NCBI GenBank assembly: GCA_937959315.1
Contig: CALGRC010000073.1
Location: 1-10,932 of the forward strand
DNA from: an uncultured Clostridia bacterium
GTDB lineage: Bacteria > Bacillota > Clostridia > UMGS1810
DNA length: 10,932 bases
Direction: 5' to 3'
Shown: piece by piece, positions 1 to 7,446 of the stretch
How the letters are laid out: each line of letters starts with the position of its first letter
Numbering within the stretch: position 1 is the first letter of the stretch
Notes under the pieces: model-generated
Seen by the model: only the letters and a program-made list of their open reading frames with translations
Databases searched by the model: none
Told to the model about the DNA's origin: nothing
Made by a program: the position numbers and the translations under genes

Positions 1-1
1 T

Positions 2-640
2 TGCAAATCGCCGGTATGCAAAAAAATTGTCATGGATGCGCCAAAACTGCTCGACCACATTTGCGGCGGGTGTGCAGACCATTTCCACGCGGTACAGCAG
101 TATTTGGACGCCATGGGAATTGCCTATGAAATTGATCCATATATTGTGCGTGGATTGGACTATTATACCAAGACAGTGTTTGAAATTGTAGCGGAAAATA
201 AAAACTCTAATAACACCATTTGCGGTGGCGGCCGGTATGACGGCTTGGTGGAGGAATTGGGCGGCGGCCATGTGCCGGCGTGCGGGTTTGCGCTGGGAAT
301 GGAACGGCTGCTGCTGACACTGGAAGAACAGGGGGTGGAATTGCCCAGACCTGCCGATGTAGAAGTGTTTGTGGGAAATATTGGCGATGCGGCAGCGCTG
401 GCGGCGCAAAAATTGGTGGGCGGCCTGCGCGCAGCCGGGTTGCGCGCAGAAAAAGACCATTTGGGGCGCAGCGTGAAGGCACAGATGAAATACGCTAATA
501 AGCTGGGCGCGCGGTATGCGTTGATTTTGGGCGATGAGGAAATCCAAAATTGCCGGGTACGGTTAAAAAATATGGACGAAGGAACAGAGACGGACTGTGC
601 GTTGGAAGCTGCGGCGCTTGCAGTACGTATCAAAGGATAA
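2..640 (+). CDS. hisS: Histidyl-tRNA synthetase, C-terminal part (5' end outside window)
   Basis: Class II synthetase that charges tRNA-His with histidine in the cytoplasm. The reading frame is open from base 2, and the residues before the first ATG (base 32) read like the family's CxVCKKIVMDAPKLLDHIC segment, so that ATG is internal and the true start lies upstream. The 212 visible residues are roughly the second half of a protein usually about 420 residues long. Visible landmarks are the histidine-specific motif RGLDYYTKTVFE, the CGGGRYDGL motif, class II motif 3 (GFALGMERLL) with its ATP-contacting Arg, and a C-terminal anticodon-binding domain starting near VEVFVGNIGD. It ends in TAA 20 bases before aspS, a common arrangement in Firmicutes that suggests co-transcription. 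Any leader regulation, such as a T-box, would be upstream and cannot be seen. Confidence 0.97.
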   Translation, partial: CKSPVCKKIVMDAPKLLDHICGGCADHFHAVQQYLDAMGIAYEIDPYIVRGLDYYTKTVFEIVAENKNSNNTICGGGRYDGLVEELGGGHVPACGFALGMERLLLTLEEQGVELPRPADVEVFVGNIGDAAALAAQKLVGGLRAAGLRAEKDHLGRSVKAQMKYANKLGARYALILGDEEIQNCRVRLKNMDEGTETDCALEAAALAVRIKG

Positions 641-660
641 AAATTGGAGGCGGCAGACGG

Positions 661-2445
661 ATGGAAACAATCACAGGGCTAAAACGGACACATTACTGTG
701 GTGATTTACGGGCGGCGGATATTGGCGCGCAGGTGACGGTGATGGGGTTCGCCAATTCGGTGCGGAATTTAGGAGGGCTCAACTTTATCAACCTACGTGA
801 CCGCACGGGTCTGGTACAGCTGGTATTTGATGAAAACAATGCGGATTTAAGCCAAAAGGCGGCTTCGGTCCGCAGCGAATATGTGCTGGCGGCAGTCGGT
901 ACGGTGCGGGCGCGCGGCGAAGGTGCGGTCAACCATGACATGCCCACGGGGGAAGTGGAAATTGCAGTGGAAGAACTGCGCATTTTGAGCAAGGCGCTGA
1001 CCCCGCCCATATATATAGAAGAAAACAGTGACGTCAAAGAAGAACTCCGGCTCAAATACCGGTTTTTAGACCTGCGGCGCCCAGATATGCAGCGCAACAT
1101 CATGCTGCGCCACCGGGTGGCAAAAATCGCCCGTGATTATTATGATGAGCAGGGCTTTTTGGAAATTGAAACGCCGATATTAATCAAGAGCACGCCCGAG
1201 GGTGCGCGCGATTATGTGGTGCCCAGCCGGGTGCATGAAGGGAAATTTTACGCACTGCCCCAGTCACCGCAGCTGTATAAGCAGCTATTGATGGTATCAG
1301 GTTATGACCGCTATTTCCAAATAGCAAAATGCTTCCGGGATGAGGATCTGCGCGCAGACCGCCAGCCGGAGTTTACGCAGATTGACCTGGAAATGTCGTT
1401 TGTTGGGATGGACGATGTGATTGCGGTCAATGAACAGTTTTTAAAACGTGTCTGGAAAGAAATCAAAGGGGTTGATTTACCCACACCATTCCCGCGGCTG
1501 CCCTATCAGGAGGCTATGGCGCGGTATGGCTCAGACAAGCCGGATACCCGGTTTGGTCTAGAGCTTGTGGATTTGTCGGATGTTTTGGCAGGCTGCGGTT
1601 TTCAGGTGTTTGCAGGCGCGCTGCAAAATGGCGGCAGTGTGCGGGCTATCAATGCCAAAGGATTGGGTGCGGAGCTTTCCCGCAAGGGGATTGACGCGCT
1701 GGGTGAATTTGTCAAAACCTACAAGGCCAAAGGGCTTGCATGGATCAAGTGGAACCCGGACGGTATTCAATCCCCCATTGCGAAATTTTTATCAGAAGAT
1801 GAATTGCAGGCTATATTATCCCGTATGGACGCTTCGCAGGGGGATGTTATATTCATTGTTGCAGATAAAAATAGTGTGGTATTTGACGCCCTGGGTGCGC
1901 TGCGGCTGGAAATTGCAAAAAAACACGGCCTGATTGACCAAACAAAGGATCATTTTTTGTGGGTGACCGAATTCCCGCTGTTGGAATACGATGAGGAGGA
2001 AAACCGGTATGTTGCCATGCACCACCCGTTTACCTGCCCCATGGAAGAAGACCTTTCTTTGCTGGACAGCGACCCTGGTAAAGTGCGCGCCATTGCTTAC
2101 GATGTAATTTTAAACGGCGTGGAACTGGGCGGCGGCAGTGTGCGTATCCATGATATGGAATTACAGGAAAAAATGCTCTCTGTCCTTGGCTTTTCCAAGG
2201 AAAAGGCGTGGGCACAGTTTGGATTTTTGCTGGACGCTTTCCAGTATGGCACACCGCCGCACGCCGGTATGGCGTATGGGTTTGACCGGCTGATGATGCT
2301 CATTGCCGGGGCGGATAATATCCGCGAGGTTATCGCATTCCCCAAAGTGCAGAACGCATCTGAGCTGATGAGCGGGGCGCCGGATGGGATCGATCAAAAA
2401 CAGTTGGATGAGCTGCACATTGCAATTGTAAAAAGTGAGAAATAA
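661..2445 (+). CDS. aspS: Aspartyl-tRNA synthetase, bacterial type, complete
   Basis: Class IIb synthetase that activates aspartate and charges tRNA-Asp. The 594-residue length is typical of the bacterial form. The N-terminal OB-fold anticodon domain covers about residues 1-105. The catalytic core shows ETPILIKSTPEGARDY (170-185), the QSPQ loop (201-204), motif 2 (CFRDEDLRADRQPEFTQ, 224-240) and motif 3 (GMAYGFDRL, 536-544). The bacterial GAD-type insertion lies around 290-420, and the conserved AFPKVQNASELMSGAP tail at 559-574. The ATG at 661 is chosen because GGAGG (646-650) stands 10 bases upstream and METITGLKRTHYCGDL matches the family N-terminus; the in-frame ATG at 550 lies inside hisS and is not used. 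By recalled alignment with the E. coli enzyme, Leu37 looks like a discriminating AspRS and Gly88 like a non-discriminating one, so specificity toward tRNA-Asn is unclear. Confidence 0.98.
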   Translation: METITGLKRTHYCGDLRAADIGAQVTVMGFANSVRNLGGLNFINLRDRTGLVQLVFDENNADLSQKAASVRSEYVLAAVGTVRARGEGAVNHDMPTGEVEIAVEELRILSKALTPPIYIEENSDVKEELRLKYRFLDLRRPDMQRNIMLRHRVAKIARDYYDEQGFLEIETPILIKSTPEGARDYVVPSRVHEGKFYALPQSPQLYKQLLMVSGYDRYFQIAKCFRDEDLRADRQPEFTQIDLEMSFVGMDDVIAVNEQFLKRVWKEIKGVDLPTPFPRLPYQEAMARYGSDKPDTRFGLELVDLSDVLAGCGFQVFAGALQNGGSVRAINAKGLGAELSRKGIDALGEFVKTYKAKGLAWIKWNPDGIQSPIAKFLSEDELQAILSRMDASQGDVIFIVADKNSVVFDALGALRLEIAKKHGLIDQTKDHFLWVTEFPLLEYDEEENRYVAMHHPFTCPMEEDLSLLDSDPGKVRAIAYDVILNGVELGGGSVRIHDMELQEKMLSVLGFSKEKAWAQFGFLLDAFQYGTPPHAGMAYGFDRLMMLIAGADNIREVIAFPKVQNASELMSGAPDGIDQKQLDELHIAIVKSEK

Positions 2446-2459
2446 CATAGCCTTTTGTG

Positions 2460-2487
2460 AAAATCCGGTGAAAAAACACCGGATTTT
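2460..2487 (+). terminator. Hairpin terminator after aspS
   Basis: A perfect 11-bp stem (AAAATCCGGTG at 2460-2470 with CACCGGATTTT at 2477-2487) closes a loop of six A. It begins 15 bases past the aspS stop. The U-run is short (the four T of the stem, then CTA), so termination may be incomplete, but the position at the end of the hisS-aspS unit and before a new promoter supports the call. Confidence 0.8.
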
Positions 2488-2518
2488 CTATGGAAATTGT
2501 AAAAAATTAATAATTTCG

Positions 2519-2549
2519 TAACATTTTGCGCGTGTGTGTATGGTAAGAT
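2519..2549 (+). promoter_or_regulatory. Putative promoter of the Gld-like ABC operon
   Basis: An extended -10 element, TGG followed by TAAGAT (2544-2549), lies 27 bases before the ATP-binding gene. The -35 region is poor: TAACAT/AACATT at about 2519-2525 with an 18-19 base spacer. It follows the aspS terminator and an AT-rich stretch (about 2494-2526). A start near 2556 would give a leader of about 20 bases carrying the GGAGGG site. The call rests on the -10 element and position, so it is tentative. Confidence 0.4.
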
Positions 2550-2576
2550 GGTAGCAATGGACTGGAGGGAAAAAGG

Positions 2577-3671
2577 ATGATTGAGATCAAAAACCTGACG
2601 AAAGCCTATGGGGCAAAAAAAGCAGTAGATAATATTTCCTTCACGGTAAACCGCGGGGAAATCTTAGGCTTTTTGGGGCCCAACGGCGCAGGGAAGACCA
2701 CCACCATGAATATCATTACCGGGTACGGTTCCGCTACGGCCGGTACAGTGACAGTGGATGGGTTTGATGTGGCAGAGAGCCCGATGGAGTGTAAAAAACG
2801 GATTGGGTATTTACCGGAGCAGCCGCCGTTGTACATGGATATGACGGTGGAAGAGTATTTGAATTTTGTCTATGACATCAAAGGGGTGAAAGAAGACCGC
2901 AAGACACATCTGGACCGGATTGTGGATTTGGTTAAGATAGCAGACGTCTACAAGCGGCTGATTAAAAATCTATCCAAAGGGTATAAACAGCGGGTGGGGA
3001 TTGCCCAGGCGCTGATTGGCAACCCGGAGATTTTGATTTTGGACGAACCGACGGTGGGCTTAGACCCCAAGCAAATTATTGAAATCCGCAATGTGATAAA
3101 GGAACTGGGCAAGGACCGAACAGTTATTTTAAGTTCGCACATTTTGCCCGAGGTCAGCGCTATCTGTGAACGGGTTATTATCATCAACAAGGGCAAAATC
3201 ATGGCCATTGATACACCGGAAAACCTTTCACACAAGCTTTCTGGCGACAATAAATTTGTACTGCGCGCTGAGGGCAAAAAATATCAGATTGAGGATGCGC
3301 TGAAAACGATACCAGGCATTGTATACATTGAGTCGCTGGGGCAGAAAGAGGAAGGGACCTTTGATTTCCTGATAGAGTCGGAAACAGGGAAAGAAGTGCG
3401 CAAAGAGATTTTTTCGGCGTTGGCGCAGGCCGATTTGCCGATATTGTCGTTTAAGTCGCAGGAGCTTTCGTTGGAGGATGTCTTCCTGCAGCTGACAAGT
3501 GATGCGCAGACAGAAGGCTACATAGAGCCGGAGGAAGAAGGCACGGATACGGCGGTAGAAGAACCGGTGCAGTTGCTGGAGGATGCGGTGCAGGATGATG
3601 GTACTGCACAGCCGGAAGATGCACAACAACCGGAAGAAAAGGAGGCGGATAGCGATGACAGCAATTTATAA
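2577..3671 (+). CDS. ABC transporter ATP-binding protein, GldA/NatA-like, with acidic C-terminal tail
   Basis: Cytoplasmic ATPase predicted to drive the ABC-2 permease encoded next to it. The nucleotide-binding domain (about 1-215) shows Walker A GPNGAGKTT (34-42), Q-loop Gln82, signature LSKGYKQ (132-138), Walker B ILILDEP (152-158), D-loop GLDP (161-164) and switch His188. A small C-terminal domain (about 225-305) ending in SLEDVFLQLT is typical of ATPases paired with ABC-2 permeases. Residues 309-364 form an unusual low-complexity tail with about 20 Asp/Glu and a single Lys; family members more often end near 300-310. The ATG at 2577 follows GGAGGG (2564-2569). The 3' end overlaps the permease gene by 17 bases, and that gene's ribosome site is embedded in the tail codons. 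The match to the gliding ATPase GldA is by motif and gene order; the substrate is unknown. Confidence 0.93.
   Translation: MIEIKNLTKAYGAKKAVDNISFTVNRGEILGFLGPNGAGKTTTMNIITGYGSATAGTVTVDGFDVAESPMECKKRIGYLPEQPPLYMDMTVEEYLNFVYDIKGVKEDRKTHLDRIVDLVKIADVYKRLIKNLSKGYKQRVGIAQALIGNPEILILDEPTVGLDPKQIIEIRNVIKELGKDRTVILSSHILPEVSAICERVIIINKGKIMAIDTPENLSHKLSGDNKFVLRAEGKKYQIEDALKTIPGIVYIESLGQKEEGTFDFLIESETGKEVRKEIFSALAQADLPILSFKSQELSLEDVFLQLTSDAQTEGYIEPEEEGTDTAVEEPVQLLEDAVQDDGTAQPEDAQQPEEKEADSDDSNL
3606..3637 (+). repeat. Short imperfect tandem duplication in the acidic tail of the ATPase
   Basis: GCACAGCCGGAAGA (3606-3619) is followed at once by GCACAACAACCGGAAGA (3621-3637), encoding AQPED then AQQPEE (residues 344-354). 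This looks like a small slippage-type duplication in a region with little structural constraint. It could also simply reflect low-complexity Gln/Glu/Pro coding. Confidence 0.5.
3641..3645 (+). promoter_or_regulatory. Ribosome binding site deciding the permease start
   Basis: GGAGG, within AAAAGGAGGCG, lies 9 bases before the ATG at 3655, inside the final codons of the upstream ATPase gene. It identifies 3655 as the start, rather than the in-frame ATG at 3583, whose extra 24 residues (RCRMMVLHSRKMHN and so on) are an out-of-frame reading of the ATPase tail. Confidence 0.85.
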
Positions 3672-4362
3672 AAAGGAGCTGCGGACGTATTTCCTCTCTC
3701 CGATTGGATATGTGTTCATCGCGGTGTTTTTAGCGTTCAGCGGATGGTTTTTTACCACCATCAACCTGCTGCAGGCAGTTGGCGATATGAGTTATGTATT
3801 CAGCAACCTGACGACGGTGTTTTTGTTTTTGATTCCGATTTTAACCATGCGGTCGCTGGCGGAGGAAAAAAATTCAAAGACCGACCAGTTGCTGCTGACT
3901 GCGCCGATTAGTATTGGGAGTATTGTCATGGGGAAAGTGCTGGCGGCGGTAACCGTGTTTATGATTGCACTGCTTATTACACTGCTCTATCCCATTATAC
4001 TGACGATGTTTACAGAGCCGGCATGGGGCGAGATAGTTGGCAATTACATTGGGTTTTTCTTAATGGGTGCAGCCTTTGTTTCTATTGGTGTGTTTATTTC
4101 ATCCCTGACGGAAAACCAAATTATTTCCGCAGTATGTACTTTTGCCATTCTGCTGCTGCTCTTTATGATTGAGTGGATTTCGCCTTCTATCAACAATACA
4201 TTTTTGCTGTCGGTCATAGACTGGCTGGCTATTACCAAACGGTTCAATGATTTTGCAACCGGGATTGTCAATTTGGAATCTGTGGTTTATTATTTGAGTA
4301 TTGTTGCGGTATTTTCGTTCCTGACCGTGCGGCATTTGGAAAAACGGCGCTGGAGCAAATAA
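3655..4362 (+). CDS. ABC-2 type permease, GldF-like
   Basis: Integral membrane subunit of 235 residues, close to the usual size of GldF-type permeases. It starts MTAIYKKELRTYFLSPIGY, an amphipathic lead-in typical of ABC-2 permeases, followed by about six hydrophobic segments (near 17-37, 50-66, 92-117, 128-150, 156-174 and 209-226). Between the second and third lies the conserved cytoplasmic loop RSLAEEKNSKTDQLLLTAP (66-84), a hallmark of this family thought to contact the ATPase. A basic C-terminus (KRRWSK) fits the inside-positive rule. The gene overlaps the ATPase by 17 bases and precedes the GldG-family gene by 22, so the products are presumably made together and form a complex in the cytoplasmic membrane. 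Only one permease gene is present, implying a homodimer or a partnership with the GldG-like protein. Confidence 0.92.
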   Translation: MTAIYKKELRTYFLSPIGYVFIAVFLAFSGWFFTTINLLQAVGDMSYVFSNLTTVFLFLIPILTMRSLAEEKNSKTDQLLLTAPISIGSIVMGKVLAAVTVFMIALLITLLYPIILTMFTEPAWGEIVGNYIGFFLMGAAFVSIGVFISSLTENQIISAVCTFAILLLLFMIEWISPSINNTFLLSVIDWLAITKRFNDFATGIVNLESVVYYLSIVAVFSFLTVRHLEKRRWSK

Positions 4363-4384
4363 CGAAAAGGGGGGAACCATAGAA

Positions 4385-5974
4385 ATGTTGGATAACGAAA
4401 ACCAGGGATTCCCGCAGGAAGAAAACAGCGGGGACACCCTTGCAAATCAGGATATGGCAAACGGGCAGGAGAACCTTGCAGAGCAGGCAGCGCCGCAGGC
4501 TGAGCCTGAACAGGATGTAGAGCTGCAGCCGTCTCAATTGCCGGAAGAGCCTAAGAAGAAGGATACCAAAAAGAAACTCAAGGATATGACCAAGTTTAAA
4601 TACCGGACAACGGCAACGGTGTTTACTGTGCTGGTGGTTGCGGTGGTCATTGTGGTTAATATTTTATTTGGTGCACTGGGCAGCAAGGTCAATACCAAAA
4701 TTGACCTGACGCACGACCGGATTTTGGATTTTTCCGACCAAACCATTGAAACGGTAAAAAACCTGCAGCAGGATGTCTATGTATATTCGGTGATTCCGGA
4801 ATCGAACGATACCATTTTGATGGCGGTAGACACCATGCTGGGACGGTATCAAAACCTTTCGGGGCACATCAAATACGAAAAGGTGGATACTGCGAAAAAC
4901 CCGACATTTATACAAAAATATCAAAATACAGGGGAACAGCTTTCCCAGTTTACCATCATTTTTGAGTCGGGCGACAAATTCAAAGTGGTGGATATCAACG
5001 ATGCGGTCAATTACAGTTCCCAGACCCAAACCGTCCAGTCGCTGTCGGCAGAGCAGAAATTTACATCGGCTATCCAGTATGTAGTCAGCACGGAGGATAC
5101 GACTGTGGCAGTGGTGGAGGGGCATGGCGAAATCACGGCAAATGCGTTTTCTTCTATTTTGGCGGATGAAAACTATGCGGTGGAGTCGGTGAATTTAACC
5201 AGTTCTGACATCGGCGAAGATATTGACATGCTCATCATTGCTTCGCCGCAGATGGATTATACCGCTGACGAAATTGATAAGCTGGACCGCTATTTTGACC
5301 GGGGCGGCAAAGCACAGGTATTTATGGATATCAGCGACGCCTCCCTGCCCAAATTAGAAGCCTATTTACAGGAATGGGGCGTTATGTTCCAGCCGGGTTT
5401 TGTGGTAGATACCAACCGCGGGAACTACATGCAGAACATGACATTCCTTCTGCCAAATATCGAATCAACAGAATATACGCAAACCATCGTCGATAACCGT
5501 TTGATGATGTTTGTGCCGCAAGCACGCGGTATTGCCATCAGCGATATTGTCGGTATTGATACAGAGGAAATTTTGATGTCCAGCGACAATTCTTTTATCC
5601 GAACGGATCCAAATATCCAATCTACCGAAATGGCGGATACCGATATCAAAGGGCCGGTTATTTTGTCGGCGCTGCTGACCAAGTCTTTGGATGACGGCGG
5701 CACGGCGCAGATGCTGGTAATGGGGAATACCAACTTTTTAAGCAGCAGCCTTTTGGAACAGTCAGCATTTGCAAATAAGGATTTTTATTTAAATGTATCA
5801 TCCTATATGACAGATAAAGAAGACCTTTATATCAGGCCGAAAAATGTAGCACCTCCGCTTTTGGCAATTACTGGGCAGCAGGCTTTGATTTTTGGCGGCA
5901 TTACCTTACTTTTGATTCCGTTGCTATTCTTGGCCGCAGGGATTGTCATTTGGCTTAGGAGGCGGCACCTATGA
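4385..5974 (+). CDS. GldG-family ABC transporter auxiliary protein, anchored at both ends
   Basis: A 529-residue membrane protein of the GldG / ABC_transp_aux type. Residues 1-56 are predicted cytoplasmic and strongly acidic, with no Lys or Arg; 57-74 are Lys-rich; then comes a transmembrane helix (about 77-98). The extracytoplasmic region opens with the family phrase KIDLTHDRILDFSDQTIETVKNLQQDVYVY (about 105-134) and runs to about 495, including EGHGEI and the DMLIIASPQMDYTADEIDKLDRYFDRGGKAQVFMD core. A second helix (about 501-523) ends in RRRHL. The ATG at 4385 is preceded by GGGGGG (4369-4374). The 3' end overlaps the DUF4340 gene by four bases (ATGA). In Flavobacterium, GldG works with GldA and GldF in gliding; that cannot be assumed here. 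No catalytic residues are recognised; a role in substrate capture or permease assembly is a guess. Confidence 0.88.
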   Translation: MLDNENQGFPQEENSGDTLANQDMANGQENLAEQAAPQAEPEQDVELQPSQLPEEPKKKDTKKKLKDMTKFKYRTTATVFTVLVVAVVIVVNILFGALGSKVNTKIDLTHDRILDFSDQTIETVKNLQQDVYVYSVIPESNDTILMAVDTMLGRYQNLSGHIKYEKVDTAKNPTFIQKYQNTGEQLSQFTIIFESGDKFKVVDINDAVNYSSQTQTVQSLSAEQKFTSAIQYVVSTEDTTVAVVEGHGEITANAFSSILADENYAVESVNLTSSDIGEDIDMLIIASPQMDYTADEIDKLDRYFDRGGKAQVFMDISDASLPKLEAYLQEWGVMFQPGFVVDTNRGNYMQNMTFLLPNIESTEYTQTIVDNRLMMFVPQARGIAISDIVGIDTEEILMSSDNSFIRTDPNIQSTEMADTDIKGPVILSALLTKSLDDGGTAQMLVMGNTNFLSSSLLEQSAFANKDFYLNVSSYMTDKEDLYIRPKNVAPPLLAITGQQALIFGGITLLLIPLLFLAAGIVIWLRRRHL

Positions 5975-7323
5975 CAAAAAAACGCAATATCATCATTATG
6001 CTGGCGGTGCTGGTGTTGCTTATCGGTGCGGTTCTGGCGGTTAACTATTTTGTTCAAGACCAGGAGGATGCCGATATCAGCGACACCCAGAGCATAGAAA
6101 TTTTCAAGGTGGAAAAAGACCAGATCGTACAGGTGAGCGCAAATGTAAAAGGCGAAGAATTTGCGTTTGCCAAGGACGGGGACAACTGGATGCTCAAGGA
6201 CCGTCCGGATGTCAAGCTGAAAAGTTCCACTGTCAGCCTGTTTGTATCGGAATTTGCAAGTATTTCCGGGGAACAGAAAATTGCTGATGCAGCCGATGAC
6301 CTGTCCATTTATGGGCTGGATCAGCCGCAGGGTTCTTATACGGTAGATTTGGCAGACGGGACGCAAAAACAGTTTGCGGTTGGAAACAGTGACCCCATCA
6401 GCGGCTCCTATTATTTTAAAATGGGCGATGATCCGGCAGTGTATACCATCTATTCCAGCAAGGCTGATACGCTGCTTAAGCCGCTTTCCGATTACCGGGA
6501 TACTACCTTTTTAACCGTCAATCCAGAAAACCTGAGCTATGTATTCATTCAGAATGCAGCCAATACCATTGAGTTGGTTTTGGAAACGACCGGCGAAGGG
6601 GAGGACCAGGCCAGTGAATGGAAGATGTACCAGCCAATGCAGCGGACGCTGGATAGCCAGCGGTTTTCTGAAAATATCATGGAGCCGATATCCTCTTTGT
6701 CTATTGAATCGTTTGTAGAAGATGGGCAGGACCATGGGTTGGGAAATCCTGCTGCAACTGTCACGCTGTCGGATACCGATGGGGTGTCGCAGACCATGTA
6801 TATTGGCGACGTCGATGCCGACGGGAACCGGTATGTGCGGCTGGACGGCAGTGATATGGTGTATCTCGTAAATGGCGATAACCTGGAGTTTATCAATGTA
6901 GACCCATTTTTGCTGATGGAAAAATTTTTAAATTTGGAAAATATTGATAACGTCAACAGCATTGATATTACTGCTTCCAGCGGCGTGTACACTATGTCTA
7001 TCGCGCGATCAGGCGAAACGACAACGTATCAGGTGGGCAACTTGGAAACGGTAGAGGATACCTTTAAGGAGCTGTACCAAAAGGTGATAGGCTTAACTGC
7101 AAGCGGGATGATTGACGTCCAGCCAGCCGGTTCGCCGGTTGTGACAATTGTATATCATCTGTTGGATGGTTCTACCGAAACATTGCAGTTTTTCGACTAT
7201 GATGACCGGAATTACGCGGCTGTTGTAGACGGTGTGTGTGAATTCCGGATACTGAAAAAAGATGTGGAAAATATGCTGGCTGCCGTACAGGATGTGGCGG
7301 CGGGCATTGCACAGGAAGAGTAG
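5971..7323 (+). CDS. DUF4340 domain-containing membrane-anchored protein
   Basis: A 450-residue protein of unknown function with a short basic N-terminus (MTKKRN) and one hydrophobic segment (about 7-27). This has no lipobox Cys, so it is probably an uncleaved anchor with the rest outside the cytoplasmic membrane. The ectodomain carries repeated beta-rich modules: IYGLDQPQGSYTVDLADGTQKQFAVG (about 113-138, then YYFK...VYTI), DHGLGNPAATVTLSDTDGVSQTMYIG (about 254-279, then YVRL...VYLV) and a weaker third copy, VVTIVYHLLDGSTETLQFF (about 390-408). The YGL..P...V.L.DG...F.VG pattern is that of DUF4340. It starts with ATG inside the ATGA overlap with the GldG-like gene, after AGGAGG (5957-5962), indicating translational coupling and a shared complex. 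DUF4340 proteins commonly accompany GldG-like genes in Firmicutes and other phyla, but their role is not known. Confidence 0.85.
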   Translation: MTKKRNIIIMLAVLVLLIGAVLAVNYFVQDQEDADISDTQSIEIFKVEKDQIVQVSANVKGEEFAFAKDGDNWMLKDRPDVKLKSSTVSLFVSEFASISGEQKIADAADDLSIYGLDQPQGSYTVDLADGTQKQFAVGNSDPISGSYYFKMGDDPAVYTIYSSKADTLLKPLSDYRDTTFLTVNPENLSYVFIQNAANTIELVLETTGEGEDQASEWKMYQPMQRTLDSQRFSENIMEPISSLSIESFVEDGQDHGLGNPAATVTLSDTDGVSQTMYIGDVDADGNRYVRLDGSDMVYLVNGDNLEFINVDPFLLMEKFLNLENIDNVNSIDITASSGVYTMSIARSGETTTYQVGNLETVEDTFKELYQKVIGLTASGMIDVQPAGSPVVTIVYHLLDGSTETLQFFDYDDRNYAAVVDGVCEFRILKKDVENMLAAVQDVAAGIAQEE

Positions 7324-7326
7324 GAT

Positions 7327-7363
7327 AAAGCGCCGGTGTAAGACCGGCGCTTTGCTTTTTTTA
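7327..7363 (+). terminator. Strong Rho-independent terminator of the ABC operon
   Basis: A perfect 11-bp GC-rich stem (AAAGCGCCGGT, 7327-7337; ACCGGCGCTTT, 7343-7353) closes the loop GTAAG and is followed by GC then a run of seven T. It starts four bases past the DUF4340 stop codon and cleanly ends the four-gene operon. Confidence 0.93.
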
Positions 7364-7394
7364 TTATTTAGACGGAGGTTTCATAAAATTGCAC

Positions 7395-7423
7395 TTTACA
7401 AATGCGCTTGAATCATGTATAGT
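7395..7423 (+). promoter_or_regulatory. Sigma-A-type promoter of nfnAB
   Basis: TTTACA (7395-7400) and TATAGT (7418-7423) are separated by an ideal 17-base spacer, and TG precedes the -10 element. Each hexamer matches consensus at five of six positions. The expected start point is near 7430, only about 16 bases before the preferred GTG start codon, so the leader is very short. Confidence 0.75.
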
Positions 7424-7433
7424 AATAAAGAAT

Positions 7434-7441
7434 GGGGGGAG
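7434..7441 (+). promoter_or_regulatory. G-rich ribosome binding site deciding the nfnA start
   Basis: GGGGGGAG ends five bases before GTG at 7447. An in-frame ATG exists at 7432, but it overlaps this site and sits almost on the predicted transcription start; its extra residues (MGGVE) are absent from the family. The site therefore favours the GTG start. Confidence 0.7.
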
Positions 7442-7446
7442 TAGAA

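Noticed and set aside
2493..2517. Inverted repeat GAAATT ... AATTTC upstream of the ABC operon promoter, as a possible operator
   Set aside because: Only six bases per arm in a very AT-rich stretch, with a 13-base gap; this is expected by chance and does not overlap the -10 element.
7324..7446. Possible riboswitch, attenuator or T-box leader in the intergenic regions
   Set aside because: The three intergenic gaps of about 120-130 bases are fully used by a terminator, a promoter and a short leader; no conserved T-box sequence or riboswitch core is seen. A leader ahead of hisS would be outside the window.
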